A stretch of 64,000 nucleotides of DNA from Lumbricus rubellus (lineage: Eukaryota; Annelida; Clitellata; Crassiclitellata; Lumbricidae). Positions 48,046 through 58,866 of this stretch are shown in pieces. Both the position numbers and the translations under genes were made by a program. Position 1 is the stretch's first letter. Each line of letters begins with the position of its first letter. The stretch spans positions 39,896,647 to 39,960,646 of the forward strand of contig OX243814.1 in assembly GCA_945859605.1 (NCBI GenBank), given 5' to 3'. The notes beneath the pieces were generated by a model. The model had not been told where the DNA came from. It saw only the letters and a program-made list of their open reading frames with translations, and searched no databases.

Positions 48046-49143
48046 CAGTCCAGGCCGGGTGAATAAATTATCATAACGATGTACGTACGCGCATAGCCTA
48101 CTCTTCTATCTATCGCAGTAGGCCTACGTAAAAATAAATCCACATTATCATTGTTACCTGTGTTCCGTGTATTCGATGGAATTCTTGTTATTACATCATC
48201 TTACGTTCTGCCATGAGACTGCTTATTCTGTCGTGGAATAAAATGGCTGACTAAGGATGAGTCTCCATTACCCAACGGCAGACTCCTCTTACCGCTAGGC
48301 TCAGCAGGCTGCTTGCCTGGTGTTCCGCAGACCACAGCCGATATGTACACACTATACACTATACAGTAGCAAATATTGGTCCAGCCACATCATGGTTATT
48401 CCGTACTTGTAATGCTACGACTGTGGCGCCACCTTTTGATTATATTGCACGTTGTTCAAACGCGACCGCAAGACCTCAACCGTGCTCATTTTTATGTAAT
48501 AATCATTATGTAATGTAATGTAATGCAAATATATTTTTAAATTATCAGCATCAGGCGAAAGCCACGTCAGGAAGACCAGTTTAAACCGCCGGCGCTATAA
48601 TATAAAATCTTATCAATCCCCGCTGCCATAATTATGGCGATTGAGTGACGCCATTGATATTAATTTATATTAATCTATCCTATTCTTAGGTCTTTTGACA
48701 TCATCAGTGATCGTTCTTTTCTTTATCCCTTTCTGTAGGATCTCAAACTTGCGGAAATTTTAGAGGCTTTCAACGCCATTTTGTTCAACCCTGATTACGT
48801 TATTTCAGGTCTGAATTGCTAACTAGGCTATAGGCCTATTCTTTATCTTCAAAGGATAGTGCTGCTTAAGCAAAAACGGCAGCGGCGTAGAAGTAAAGAA
48901 GCAACATGCTGAATATAGCTAGACTTGACAGTCCAGGACTGGAACTTTACTCACGACGTGAGAACGGTGAGATCCGTCGCATCGACGGCTCAGTCCATCA
49001 TCATGTTCTTTATCTAAATAAGACTACGCCCTATAGGCCTAATTTTCAAATCAAAATAATAATATTCTTACTAGTAACCGGAAGTGTCCATTGATATAAC
49101 CAACTTTAATCTTTAATATTTTAAGTTTTTTTTGTGTGCATGG

Positions 49144-49155
49144 CTTCCGCCATTT
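49144..49155 (+). promoter_or_regulatory. ETS/YY1-like promoter motif of PRPF38A
   Basis: CTTCCGCCATTT, about 45 bp before the ATG, combines an ETS core (TTCC) with a YY1 core (GCCAT), common in TATA-less housekeeping promoters. No TATA box is seen. Confidence 0.4.
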
Positions 49156-49198
49156 GCTACAATTTCTTTTATTTAGGTTGTTGGTGTTATTTTTGAAA

Positions 49199-52100
49199 AT
49201 GGCTAATCGAACTGTTAAAGATGCGCATACGATAAAGGGAACAAATCCTCAGTACTTAATTGAAAAGATTGTCCGCACTCGAATCTATGAATCTAAATAC
49301 TGGAAAGAGGAATGCTTTGCTCTTTCGGGTAAGTTTCTATGTTTACAACGGACACCATGTCCTATCGGCGTGCGCTCGATCTAAACACCGACTTTGGTAG
49401 ACTTCGTTTTACAGTTCCCTAATAAGCCTAGTGGGTAAACGTGGACATTAGCGTCGTAAATTATTTTCACGCTTTTCATGACACAAAAAGCGCCGTAAGT
49501 TCTTCCTAATGACTTGCAATGGTCTAGCTCATCTAACAACACACTTAAAATTTGGTAAGGATACGAATATTGACAGAAAATATGTTTTTAAAATGTCACA
49601 TTTCCCATGCGAAATCGCCGTTCCAATCGCCATTGAACCCAACATCTGACCGGAAGTTGGGGTACGCGCCCAAACCATAGACGTATAAATTATGCGACTA
49701 TAACGTGAACGTCAAAACTTCAGTCCTAAGTTCAAAATAATAAATGGAAGCTGGATGCAAGTATTTGAAGATCTGAAATAGAAGCCGGATTAATGAAAAA
49801 ACGCTTAAGTAATGGAAGCTGGATGAGGATATTTTTATATCTGAAATAGAAGCTGGATTGACGAAAATAACGGGTGAGAAATAGAAGCTGGATTAATAAA
49901 AATATTCTAGCTGAAATTGGAGCTAGATTGATTAAAAATAATTATTATTGAAACAGGAGTTGGATTCATGAAACAACTGATGCAATTGAAAAAGCTGAAC
50001 TTTTACTTACTTACTTATTTTTGCGTGCTGTCTTATTGCACACTTGCCGCACGCAACTTCCGGAAAGGGTCAGAATTGAATAACAACTTCGATTGGCGGT
50101 TTGTTATGACCAAATATTACAATTTTTACATCGATTTTCTTCTTCTAAAACAAATTCTAAGTATAATAATACATCACTTAGGCAATAACACGTTGTTAGA
50201 AATATTTTAATACTCTTTTTGTGCCATTATATGCGTGAAAATAATTTACGACGCTAATGTCCACGTTTACCGCCTAGTGTTTTCCAACGTTTTTTGTTGG
50301 TACAGTGCTGCATTGTGGCAGTTAATACTAAGGCATGGTATATTCATTATTCACTTATGGCATTCCTCTAGTTGCATGGAGTGCTCTCATTTATTTATAT
50401 ATGCGTCTGCGAGTGTACTGAACGGGTTATAAGTATATAAGTAAGGTGGACATGAGTGGCTTTTTTGGATGACAATTTGTAAGTTCTTAGGGCAGAGGCA
50501 ATTGGCTTACGTATCTTTGCTGTTTCACCCAAAACCTTAGCACTAGATTCCTAAGCTAAGTTTACTTCGTATTTGAACTCAACATTAGTTTATAACACTC
50601 TCACTTTGATTGGGACCAAATGACTTTTTTAGCGGATGGAAGGACTTAACCATACATAAAAATACATGCATATCCATATGATGAATTATATAATAACTTG
50701 AATCGTAACCACTTTGTTTATGTTTTGTAGCGGAACTTCTTGTCGATAAAGCGCTGGAGCTGAAGTACATTGGAGGAGTGTACGGTGGAAATGTGAAGCC
50801 GACTCCATTCCTCTGTCTGCTGCTGAAGATGTTGCAGATTCAGCCGGCTAAGGATATCATCGTGGAGTTCATTGCACAGCAGGATTACAAGTGAGAGAAA
50901 GTCAATTACCATGTTATTGTCTAGTGAGACTGAGCATGGAGGCTATTGGTTTTTGATTTCTCGATTGGAAGCAATTTCCAGAATACATGTTCAATGTTGT
51001 TTGATGTCCAAGTAAAAATGTCAACATATGCCTGCCTGCAGAGTTGGTCAAAGGTTTGCCCATTCGCCTACACAATTGAAGCCTGTGCATTTTATGACAC
51101 GTCTGGGTTCATTGTATGAATTCACAAGTCAGTCTGGGTGATTGTCAACTTAGATATAATCGCCTGATGGCTTTTAAAACCAATAATTAATTACCAGTTG
51201 ATGATTAATGGTTTTAAAATTAAACCTGATTACATCACATCAATTACTTGTTTTTACACTTCAGACTGCATTTCTTCCCAGTTATTTTTTAAATTTCTGG
51301 TTTCTGGAGGTTGTCCTGTATCTTATTTTCAGATATGCTCGCGCTCTTGGTGCGATGTACATGCGTCTGACGGGCACTGCGTTGGATTGCTACAAGTATT
51401 TGGAGCCACTCTATCTCGATTACAGAAAACTTAAACGTCAGAACCGAATGGGAGGTCAGCCAGGTTCATTTAATAAAATAAATTTTCTAGTACCGTTGTT
51501 GGTAAATCGACTGTGATGAGACTTTTTATTGTTCTGAAATCCCTGCTTTTTGTGAAAGCATTACTGTTTGTTTTAAACTTGGTATTAAATGTATAATACA
51601 GGGTGCGCCAAAAAAAAAGAACCCCCCTAAGATTTTTGCCAATATCTTGACCAAAAGTAAGAATTTCTAAATGAAATTTTACAGGCTTATAGACAATTCA
51701 TATTTACATATCATGGCCAGATTTCATCAAAATAATTCAAACATAACAAAAGTTATGTCGCTTTTAGGGGGGTCACCCACTGTTTTTTGACGATTCAAAA
51801 ACGCGACGCAGCAAAAAGTCACGAAAAAACAATCTCATTATTTTGGCCAATATCTTAGCCAAAAGTAAGAATATCAAAATGAAATTTCACAGACGTAAAG
51901 ACAATTCATATCTGCACATGATGGTTTAATTTCATTAAACTATTTTTAACAGAACAGAAGTTATACCACTTTGAGGGAGGCCACCCCCCTTTTTTGACGT
52001 TTCAAGGACGTAACACAGCAAAAACACGATTTTATTAAGTCTCATCTCAAATAATTGTTATCAATTAGCCTTGATATTGCCAGATTATCATTATTACTAC

Positions 52101-55100
52101 TATTTAAAAAAGAAACAGGGTACTAGCGTCGCTGCACGTCCCTGAGAAGTCACTTAGCATGATGACAATCATATTGTTAAATAACGAATCTGTCAGATTA
52201 ATCAGAGGTCCATCAAGAACTTTGGAAAGAGGCTCAAGAGAAGTTTTGGCACTGGTGGTGGGCACATTGAACACAAGTTGTGAAGCACTACCAAGTTCAT
52301 TTGACAACAGTTATTTGAGATGAGACTTAATAAAATCGTGTTTTTGTTACTTTTTGTTGCGTTTCGTCTTTGAATCATTAAAAAACGGTGGGTGGCCTTA
52401 CTAAAAGTGGCATAACTTTTGTTCTGTTTGAAGTATTGTCATGCAATTTGGCCACCATATGTAGATATGAATTGTCTATAAGACTGTGTAATTTCATTTC
52501 GATATTCTTATTTTTGGCCAAGATATTGTCAAAAAACCATAAAAATATTGTGTTTCGTTTTTGAAACGTCAAAAAACGGGGGGTGACCTCCCTAAAACTG
52601 GCATAACGTTTGCTCTGTTTGAAATATTTTGATGAAATCTGGCCATTATATGTAAATATGAATTGCCTTTAAGACTGTAAAATTTCATTTGAGAATTCTT
52701 ACTTTTGGCCAAGATATTGGCAAAAAACCTAGGGGGGGTCTTTTTTTTTGGCGCACCCTGTATATGAACAGGTCATATGACATATTTTTAGCAAGTTTTA
52801 TGCCTTCTTTTGAAAGTTATGACAAAGAAATTGGTGTTTAATATTCATGACTTGTCACAAACATTGATGTTTATATGCTTCATCGTGTTTAGTTTTTCTC
52901 TTTGTTATGCTTGATAAATTGATAATTTGTTTGAGTAAAACAAAATCTGTGAATTTGAATGTTTTTGGTTTTGCTAAATTGCACCGTGAAATAGCAGGGA
53001 TATATTTGAAATAAATGTCTTCATATGTGGCTGCCATTGTCCGTTCTTGCTTTGTAGATGTTGATCTCATTCACATGGATGAATTTGTGGAAGAACTGGT
53101 CACTGAAGAGAGAATCTTTGATACAATTCTTCCACGAATTCAGGTAAAGAGACTCCGTGTATGCCGGAAAATCTAACTTTAATGATTGACAACTTCACTG
53201 ATTGTTTAATTTTGTTGGAAAATTTCTTCTATTCTTCTGCGAAACTTAGCGTAAGAACCGAAGAAGAAGAAGAAGAAGAAGAAGAAGAGAAGACCCATTC
53301 TTTAACCCTTTAATGCTGAGTAGGTAGTAAATGGCATGGGAAATCCTATACCCTCCGGCATTAAAGGGTTAAGCTAGCTCTGAGGCTGCCATGGGTATGA
53401 AGTGTTAGCGACTTCATTTTCTTAGCCTTGGCATATGGGGGCAGGTGATCAAACCCTTCAATCAGTGTCTCATCTTCCCGCCGACAGTTTACTCATTGTA
53501 GCTGAGTTGGCTAGGGATGCTGCTGAAGCAGAAATCTCAGTCCTGCTTTTGTAAATTACTGACAAAGCAAAATGAGTAATTTAATTAAAAGAGTTTGTTG
53601 TAACTTTGCTTTCTGTGAATGTAATTGCTGGATAATGTTGTGTATTTCATGGTTTCAACTGCAACGTTGTTATATTTCTTTCAGAAGCGTCACATCCTGG
53701 AAATTAATAACGAACTTGAGCCGAGATTAAGCGCTCTCATCGATGATGATATCGAAGATATGGAAAGCTCTGAGGAGGAAGGAGAGTTCAAGGTCGGTTG
53801 CTTTTTCTATTTTGTTATCAATGCTGAGCAGAAATTTATCGAAGTGTTGCTGGCCCGCCATTTGGTTACTGATTCCATTTTGTGTTAGTTGACAGTGTTA
53901 AAATAATTTAGAGTAATGGTTACTGAACAGTGTGTTGGTTCTGTTCATCTTTTAAGTGTTTATAATTCAATAAAATGGAAAGCAGTAGTTTTAAACGTGT
54001 TTGATGACAAGATGTCTTGATTGGACATTCAGATTTACTCACCTCATGCTGAATTTGGTTGATGGATCGAATGTTTGCATTTTGTTCACTGTGTTTAGTT
54101 GATGTTTAACAGCACTTTGTCTTTACAAGATGATTAGCATGGCCCCCCTTATTTGTCTGGCTTGGCACTGGCACTTCTATGGTTATTTTAGTGGTGGAGT
54201 TCTGTGCTGTGAGTTATTTTTTTGTGAATTCTAAAAATCATAACTTTTGTTTTACGAAGATTACAACTTATAAAATATTATGTACGGAAAACAATACTTT
54301 TGCTGAACATAAAATGTCAAAATGTATTATTCTGAATTTGTTATGTCCATTGCAACTAATTGTTCAGCGAATAATGATAAAATGTGCTATTAAGAAAGTT
54401 TTCTGTTTGGACACTGCTTTAATCATAGTACTTAAATTTTATTGAAGCTCATTTGTGACTTACCGGTATATATCTTGACAAAGTTCTTTTATTACTGTAA
54501 GTTTAAATAAAATTATTTTGACTATGAATTATTGACATCCATATTTAAAAAAATATTGGCTTCAATAGAATATTGCTTTTGTTAATGTAGGATGCTCAAA
54601 AAGTGCCTGGAGCGCCACCTGCTGATTCAAAGGCCAGCTACCGAGACTGGGACAGACCTCGACGGAGTCCGTCACCTCGCTTCAGACGCAGTCGCTCACC
54701 ACCTAGACGGTAAATAATCATGTTTACCTAGACGGTAAATAATCATGTTTACCTGGACGGTAGATAATCATGTTTACCTAGACGGTAAATAATCATGTTT
54801 ACCTAGACGGTAAATAATCATGTTTACCTAGACGGTAAATAATCATGTTTACCTAGACGGTAAATAATCATATTTACCTTTATTACACACTTATAACTTG
54901 TATTCCAGATATTTCTTTCCCTCTGTGCCCTTCTCGTGGTGCCTTGTGGGACTGCTTTTCTTCCACACTGATTTTACTCTGTATGACCTTGGCCAAGGTC
55001 AAGGACCACTTGTCACTTTCTAAAATGGCCGGAAATGAATATTTTCCTAAAACCATGATTATTGATTTTTGTATTTAATTAATGCCACTGCACTTTGGCT

Positions 55101-57360
55101 CACTGTTTTACAAACTATATTAATCCACATGATGTATTAAAGCCAAAGAATTTGATTTTTGCATCAGGTAGGGACAGATTGAATTTTTATTTGCGATTTA
55201 CCTCCAAATGATTTGTTATGTTTCATTTACGTAGGGCATAAATTTAGAACCAAGCATCCATAAATTTTTATCCATGACTTTCCTAAGATAAAGTTCTGTT
55301 AATACATCCTTTCCTGGCAAGTGATTCCCTTTTCTTACCCAAGTCACTCATATGCAGGTTGGTTTCATTTTGAAATACACAATGTTTTATTATTAGATAT
55401 ATTTGTACTTTTTATTATCTGTGTTAGTTACTTGGACGTACTTATAATTAAACTTGAATAATTGGTTTCAGATTTGTTCACACCAGCATTTGTTTATAGC
55501 TGGTGTGTTCCGATTCAGTTTCAGTATAAATCTTTGCGTTGTTTTTGGTAAGTTAAAATAATTATATAATAACGCTGATAATACTTTTAAGAATTGCGAT
55601 CGGTATTTTGTTGTGTACAGACGAGGTGGTTCAAAAGATCGAGACCAGCGCAAAGATCGTGATCGCGAGCGAGATCGAGGAGATAGAGAACGAAAGGATC
55701 GAGATAAGAGAAGACGGAGAAGTCATTCAAGGGAAGACGAACGGAAACGTAAGCCAAACGTTCGGAATTTATCCGATAAATAATTCCACATTCAGAATAA
55801 GTTCTCGATTAATCAATTTAGTGCAAATTATCGATTTGTTTGTATGTGCACTTGTTATAGTGCCCCTTCAAGCTCTCTCTACTCAGAGGCGCTCCCGATG
55901 CAGAGCGGACACTGCATCGGAGTTTCACGCCGAAGCGCTGAGCAATTGTGAGTGAAGGACTTGCCCAAGGTCCTTATGCGGCGAGATGGATTCGAACCTC
56001 GAACCTTCCGGCTCGAAGGCAACGACGCCACCACTACACCACCGCGCCCCGATTGTACAGATATTTCTTGGATTCAGAAGTAAGATGTGAAATAGAATTA
56101 ATTATTAACAAGAATGTCCAACTAATAATGGCTGATTGACAGATGGGGTGTTAGAACCAGTTTAACACTTTAACGCTGAGTCTACTAGATGCGACTGGGA
56201 AACTGATGCAGCTTGTTGTTAAAGTGTTAATCATAAGTGCTCACTGGATAAAAAATACATTAAGCAATCTGATACAATTTCCTGCTATGCTGCGCCGTGT
56301 CTTTCTGTCACTGGCCTTGCAATCTGGAACTGCACATAATGCCGAGGTTGTGTAGTGAGCGCTTCTGAGTAGATAGGTCTTGAAGGGACACCATATAAGT
56401 CTCTGAAATGAATGAATGAAACTATTCTGACAATTAATTGTAGCACTGAAAAACCATCTTTAATGCAGGTGTATTTTATTCTGTGGTTAATGGTCTTTTA
56501 GGTTTCTGATTCTCCATACGCGAGTCTGAATGTGCAGCAGTTGTGTGCTTTAGTATTTCTGTTGTTCACTTTTAGTTGTACCTGTGAGACTCTCAGTTCT
56601 ATGTTTCTTTTCACTTGTGAGTCTTAAGGCAGCTTGTTTGAGTATTCATTTGTTTGTTTTAGGTCATAAACGAGACGAGAAGGATGAAAAAGATAGGTTA
56701 GAAAAAAACTACCTGAATTTTATTTATGTTTTATAACCTGTCTCTCGTGTGTCTGTGTATAATATAGAGTTGAAAATTGCGTAACGATGTCATTGTGGGA
56801 CAAACCCAGAGAAAGCATAAATTATCCAAGCCACAAGAAACATGGTTTCATTGCTAGTAACTAGTTCTATTAGGGTGACAATAAATTTTTGCCCTTACTC
56901 CACACCATCGTTGCATAGCACACTTTGTGTTTTATTGAATTCAAAGGATTAATTGGATTAATTCAAAGGTCCTGGATATGGGACAAGCACGTCCCTTCCC
57001 TCGACTCTGCTTATGACTCTTCTTTCTGGATCGCTATCTACATCTCTCTCTTTTGTTAAGATTTATTTTCTCTTCCGGTTCTCACACTGGGAGCGCTACT
57101 GAATGGCCACGGCTGTGAGCGGCGTTATAGTTAAATTACTTTACATTAATTACTTTCAATTAACCAACTTGAGATTGTTGCATAAGAGAACAGTGCTCAG
57201 TCCCCTACGCTAGCCGTGGGGCAATTATGGGCATAAAGTATCGGCAGCCTTATTTTTTTCCTTTGCCTTATGCCCACTCATCTGCCTTACTCTTCTGTTT
57301 TTTTTTTATTGCAGTCACCATCATCACAGAAGTCGAAAGAGTCACCGAGATATGGCCTAG
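49199..57360 (+). CDS. PRPF38A: Pre-mRNA-splicing factor 38A, complete, nine coding exons
   Basis: Exons: 49199-49328, 50731-50890, 51333-51454, 53058-53143, 53685-53792, 54591-54709, 55621-55748, 56663-56696, 57315-57360. The total is 933 nt, 310 aa (human about 312); every junction is GT-AG and in phase. Start MANRTVKDAHTIKGTNPQYL is the family N-terminus; an in-frame upstream ATG at 49136 is rejected. Residues ~1-180 form the PRP38 domain (YIGGVYGGNVKPTPFLCL, GAMYMRLTG, YKYLEPLYLDYRKLK, HMDEFVEEL). Then an acidic coiled stretch (MESSEEEGEFK) and an Arg/Ser, Arg/Asp-rich tail (SPSPRFRRSRSPPRR, KDRDQRKDRDRERDR) ending HHHRSRKSHRDMA. Acts in the nucleus in the tri-snRNP, needed for spliceosome activation. 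Introns hold several transposons. Poly(A) signals are at 57644 and 57967. Confidence 0.97.
49735..49985. repeat. Repeats of an AGAAGCTGGATT-type unit in PRPF38A intron 1
   Basis: Five or six imperfect copies of GAAATAGAAGCTGGATTGA with spacing of about 40-50 bp. It is the reverse complement of the core of the 5225-5868 element, so the two belong to one family. Confidence 0.65.
51599..52760. mobile_element. 1162-bp TIR element in PRPF38A intron 3
   Basis: Inverted ends CAGGGTGCGCCAAAAAAA and TTTTTTTGGCGCACCCTG, flanked by TA (51597-51598, 52761-52762). The interior is a set of diverged direct and inverted copies of GCCAATATCTTG...CCAAAAGTAAGAATT with GGGGGGTCACCC-type segments. No ORF. TA target suggests a Tc1/mariner-type non-autonomous element. 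Confidence 0.85.
53258..53290. repeat. (GAA)n microsatellite
   Basis: About ten AAG/GAA units in PRPF38A intron 4. Confidence 0.9.
53302..53372. mobile_element. 71-bp TTAA-flanked palindrome
   Basis: TTAACCCTTTAATGC opens and GGCATTAAAGGGTTAA closes it; nearly complete hairpin. Similar in style to 12986-13066 and 56162-56230. Confidence 0.55.
54702..54882 (+). repeat. 25-bp tandem array containing the PRPF38A exon 6 splice donor
   Basis: Seven copies, 25-bp period, at GACGGTAA positions 54706, 54731, 54756, 54781, 54806, 54831 and 54856. The first copy spans the real exon end (CCTAGACG|GTAAATAATC); each later copy repeats the donor. One copy has TGGACGGTAG. Confidence 0.95.
55856..56050 (-). 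mobile_element. tRNA-derived SINE, family S, in PRPF38A intron 7
   Basis: On the minus strand it starts GGGGCGCGGTGGTGTAGTGG with A box TGGTGTAGTGG (+ 56031-56041) and B box GGTTCGAATCC (+ 55988-55998), then a body with CCTTCACTCACAATTGCTC and TGCATCGGGAGCGCCTCTGA, ending GCTTGAAGGGGCACTATAA. Complete head to tail; same 3' end as LINE fragments here. Confidence 0.85.
56162..56230. mobile_element. 69-bp TTAA-flanked palindrome
   Basis: TTAACACTTTAACGC opens and TTGTTAAAGTGTTAA closes it. Partial hairpin in PRPF38A intron 7. Confidence 0.5.
56335..56425 (+). repeat. LINE/SINE 3'-end fragment
   Basis: GAGCGCTTCTGAGTAG, CTTGAAGGG, CCATATAAGTC and (AATG)n tail. Confidence 0.6.
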
Positions 57361-58744
57361 CTTGTTCGTTTTCGTTATGACGCATTCTGACAATTACACA
57401 GGTCGTCTGACACTGTTTCTGACTGTACTGAACGGTTTCAGTTTCTAAGCAAGTGACTTTATAACAGAGAATGCTAAGAGCCCCATCTGTTTTTGAAGCT
57501 TGGAAAGCTGTTAGCAGTTTGAGTGTCAGAGGACCATTCACCTTGAAGTGACTTTTCTGATGTTCATTTACTTCGATGCTAATTAAATGTTTAGAAAGCA
57601 TTATCTAGACTGAAGCAGTTGCCAGCTAAAACAATTGAGCCAGAATAAATTGTTTTGCCAGTCTCTACTGGTGATGCTAAGATTTTTACGTACAGACACA
57701 TTTTTACTCAAGTTGGACAGCTAGAAGTCTGCTTCAATGTTTGAGACCTGTGTAAAGTTGTAGGAACACAGTGCAAATATATTATTTGTATCGGTATCAT
57801 AATATATGACCTGTTAGTTGTTTTGTGAGGCAGCCTTGTAACAACATGGCTGCATTAAGGTGCCGTAAAATTGTTGTAACTATTATTATTATTATGGTTC
57901 TGGACTGGTTTAAGTTTCATTCACACAAGTTCATGAACTGAGTCTGAACTGACAACTCGGAATGGTAATAAAACAGACAAGTAATAATTGGTATAAACGT
58001 ATTGGTGCCTGGTTTTAACTCTGTTGTTGTGGTTAGCATCCAAGAAAATTCTTAACATTCTAAGTTTTTACAGTAATTAATTATTTATTATGTTATACAG
58101 TATTTGTACAACCCTAGTGCACAACTTACAGTCTAACAAGAATTGAACGACATTCCGGAATGCTTTAATGTTATATAGTGCAACCATGTTAAACATTCAT
58201 TGTAACACTCAGTCACAATAATTTATATTATATAGTTAAAGTCATTGCCAATTAGCAGGCTCAATATTTAACAATATAACATTTTAATAACTTAAGCATT
58301 TTAATATACATGTTGTCAATTATTTATTTATGTGTGCCTTTGAAAGAGATAGGCTACTGACTATACATAGTCCATGTCATACATGCGAAAACAATCATTG
58401 ACAAGAATTGCAAGATAATAAAAACAAGTTTCTAGTAAATGAATTGCTTTCAAAACTGAACTCCTAAATACCAATCAGTTGCCAAGTCTAATATTTCATT
58501 ATATGAAAGACACATTAAACCTATACAGTTGGGATTTTAAAACATTGTATAAGTGGTGGTTATCACACAGATCTCGAGTCTTCTGAACCACCGTAAACCC
58601 TGTTATATTATTATATTATAAAACAAATATTTCGTCAACAAACAGCTAGTCAAATATGAACATTGCAACATAAATAACTAGAATTTGTGATAGCTGCAGA
58701 TATCTTATATCATACATTTCACCTCACTGCTAAAAGCTCTGGGC
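57361..58744. other. Convergent 3' UTR / intergenic region
   Basis: Between PRPF38A (plus) and the unrecognised minus-strand gene. It is AT-rich with poly(A) signals for both strands (AATAAA at 57644 and 57967 on plus; TTTATT at 58326 and 58083 as minus-strand AATAAA). No further exon seen. Confidence 0.5.
57644..57649 (+). terminator. Candidate PRPF38A poly(A) signal
   Basis: AATAAA 284 bp after the stop; a second AATAAA is at 57967-57972. Confidence 0.5.
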
Positions 58745-58866
58745 TCATAGTTCGATTCGTGTCAAACACACTCCGCAGATGAGCAGGAACAACTCAAGAA
58801 CAACGGATTGTACATTGTGGTCTGCAGCGCCAGTTTTCGCTGTACCGGATTTTTTATCACCTCCAC
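58745..58866 (-). CDS. Last exon of the unrecognised minus-strand gene
   Basis: Acceptor cACAG at 58868-58867; 40 codons to TGA. It is Lys/Gly/Ser-rich then hydrophobic, ending within five residues of the hydrophobic run, as in GPI-anchored or tail-anchored proteins. Confidence 0.5.

Larger units (their letters stand above)
47973..49198. other. Intergenic region upstream of PRPF38A
   Basis: Contains a CTG repeat and no recognised gene. The putative PRPF38A promoter is at its right end. Confidence 0.5.

Noticed and set aside
49136..49198. Upstream in-frame ATG of PRPF38A
   Set aside because: Adds a 21-residue stretch not present in the family; the ATG at 49199 gives the conserved MANRTVKDAH start.
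57227..57448. 73-codon frame overlapping the last PRPF38A exon
   Set aside because: Different frame from the exon; no domain; the spliced frame ends at 57360.
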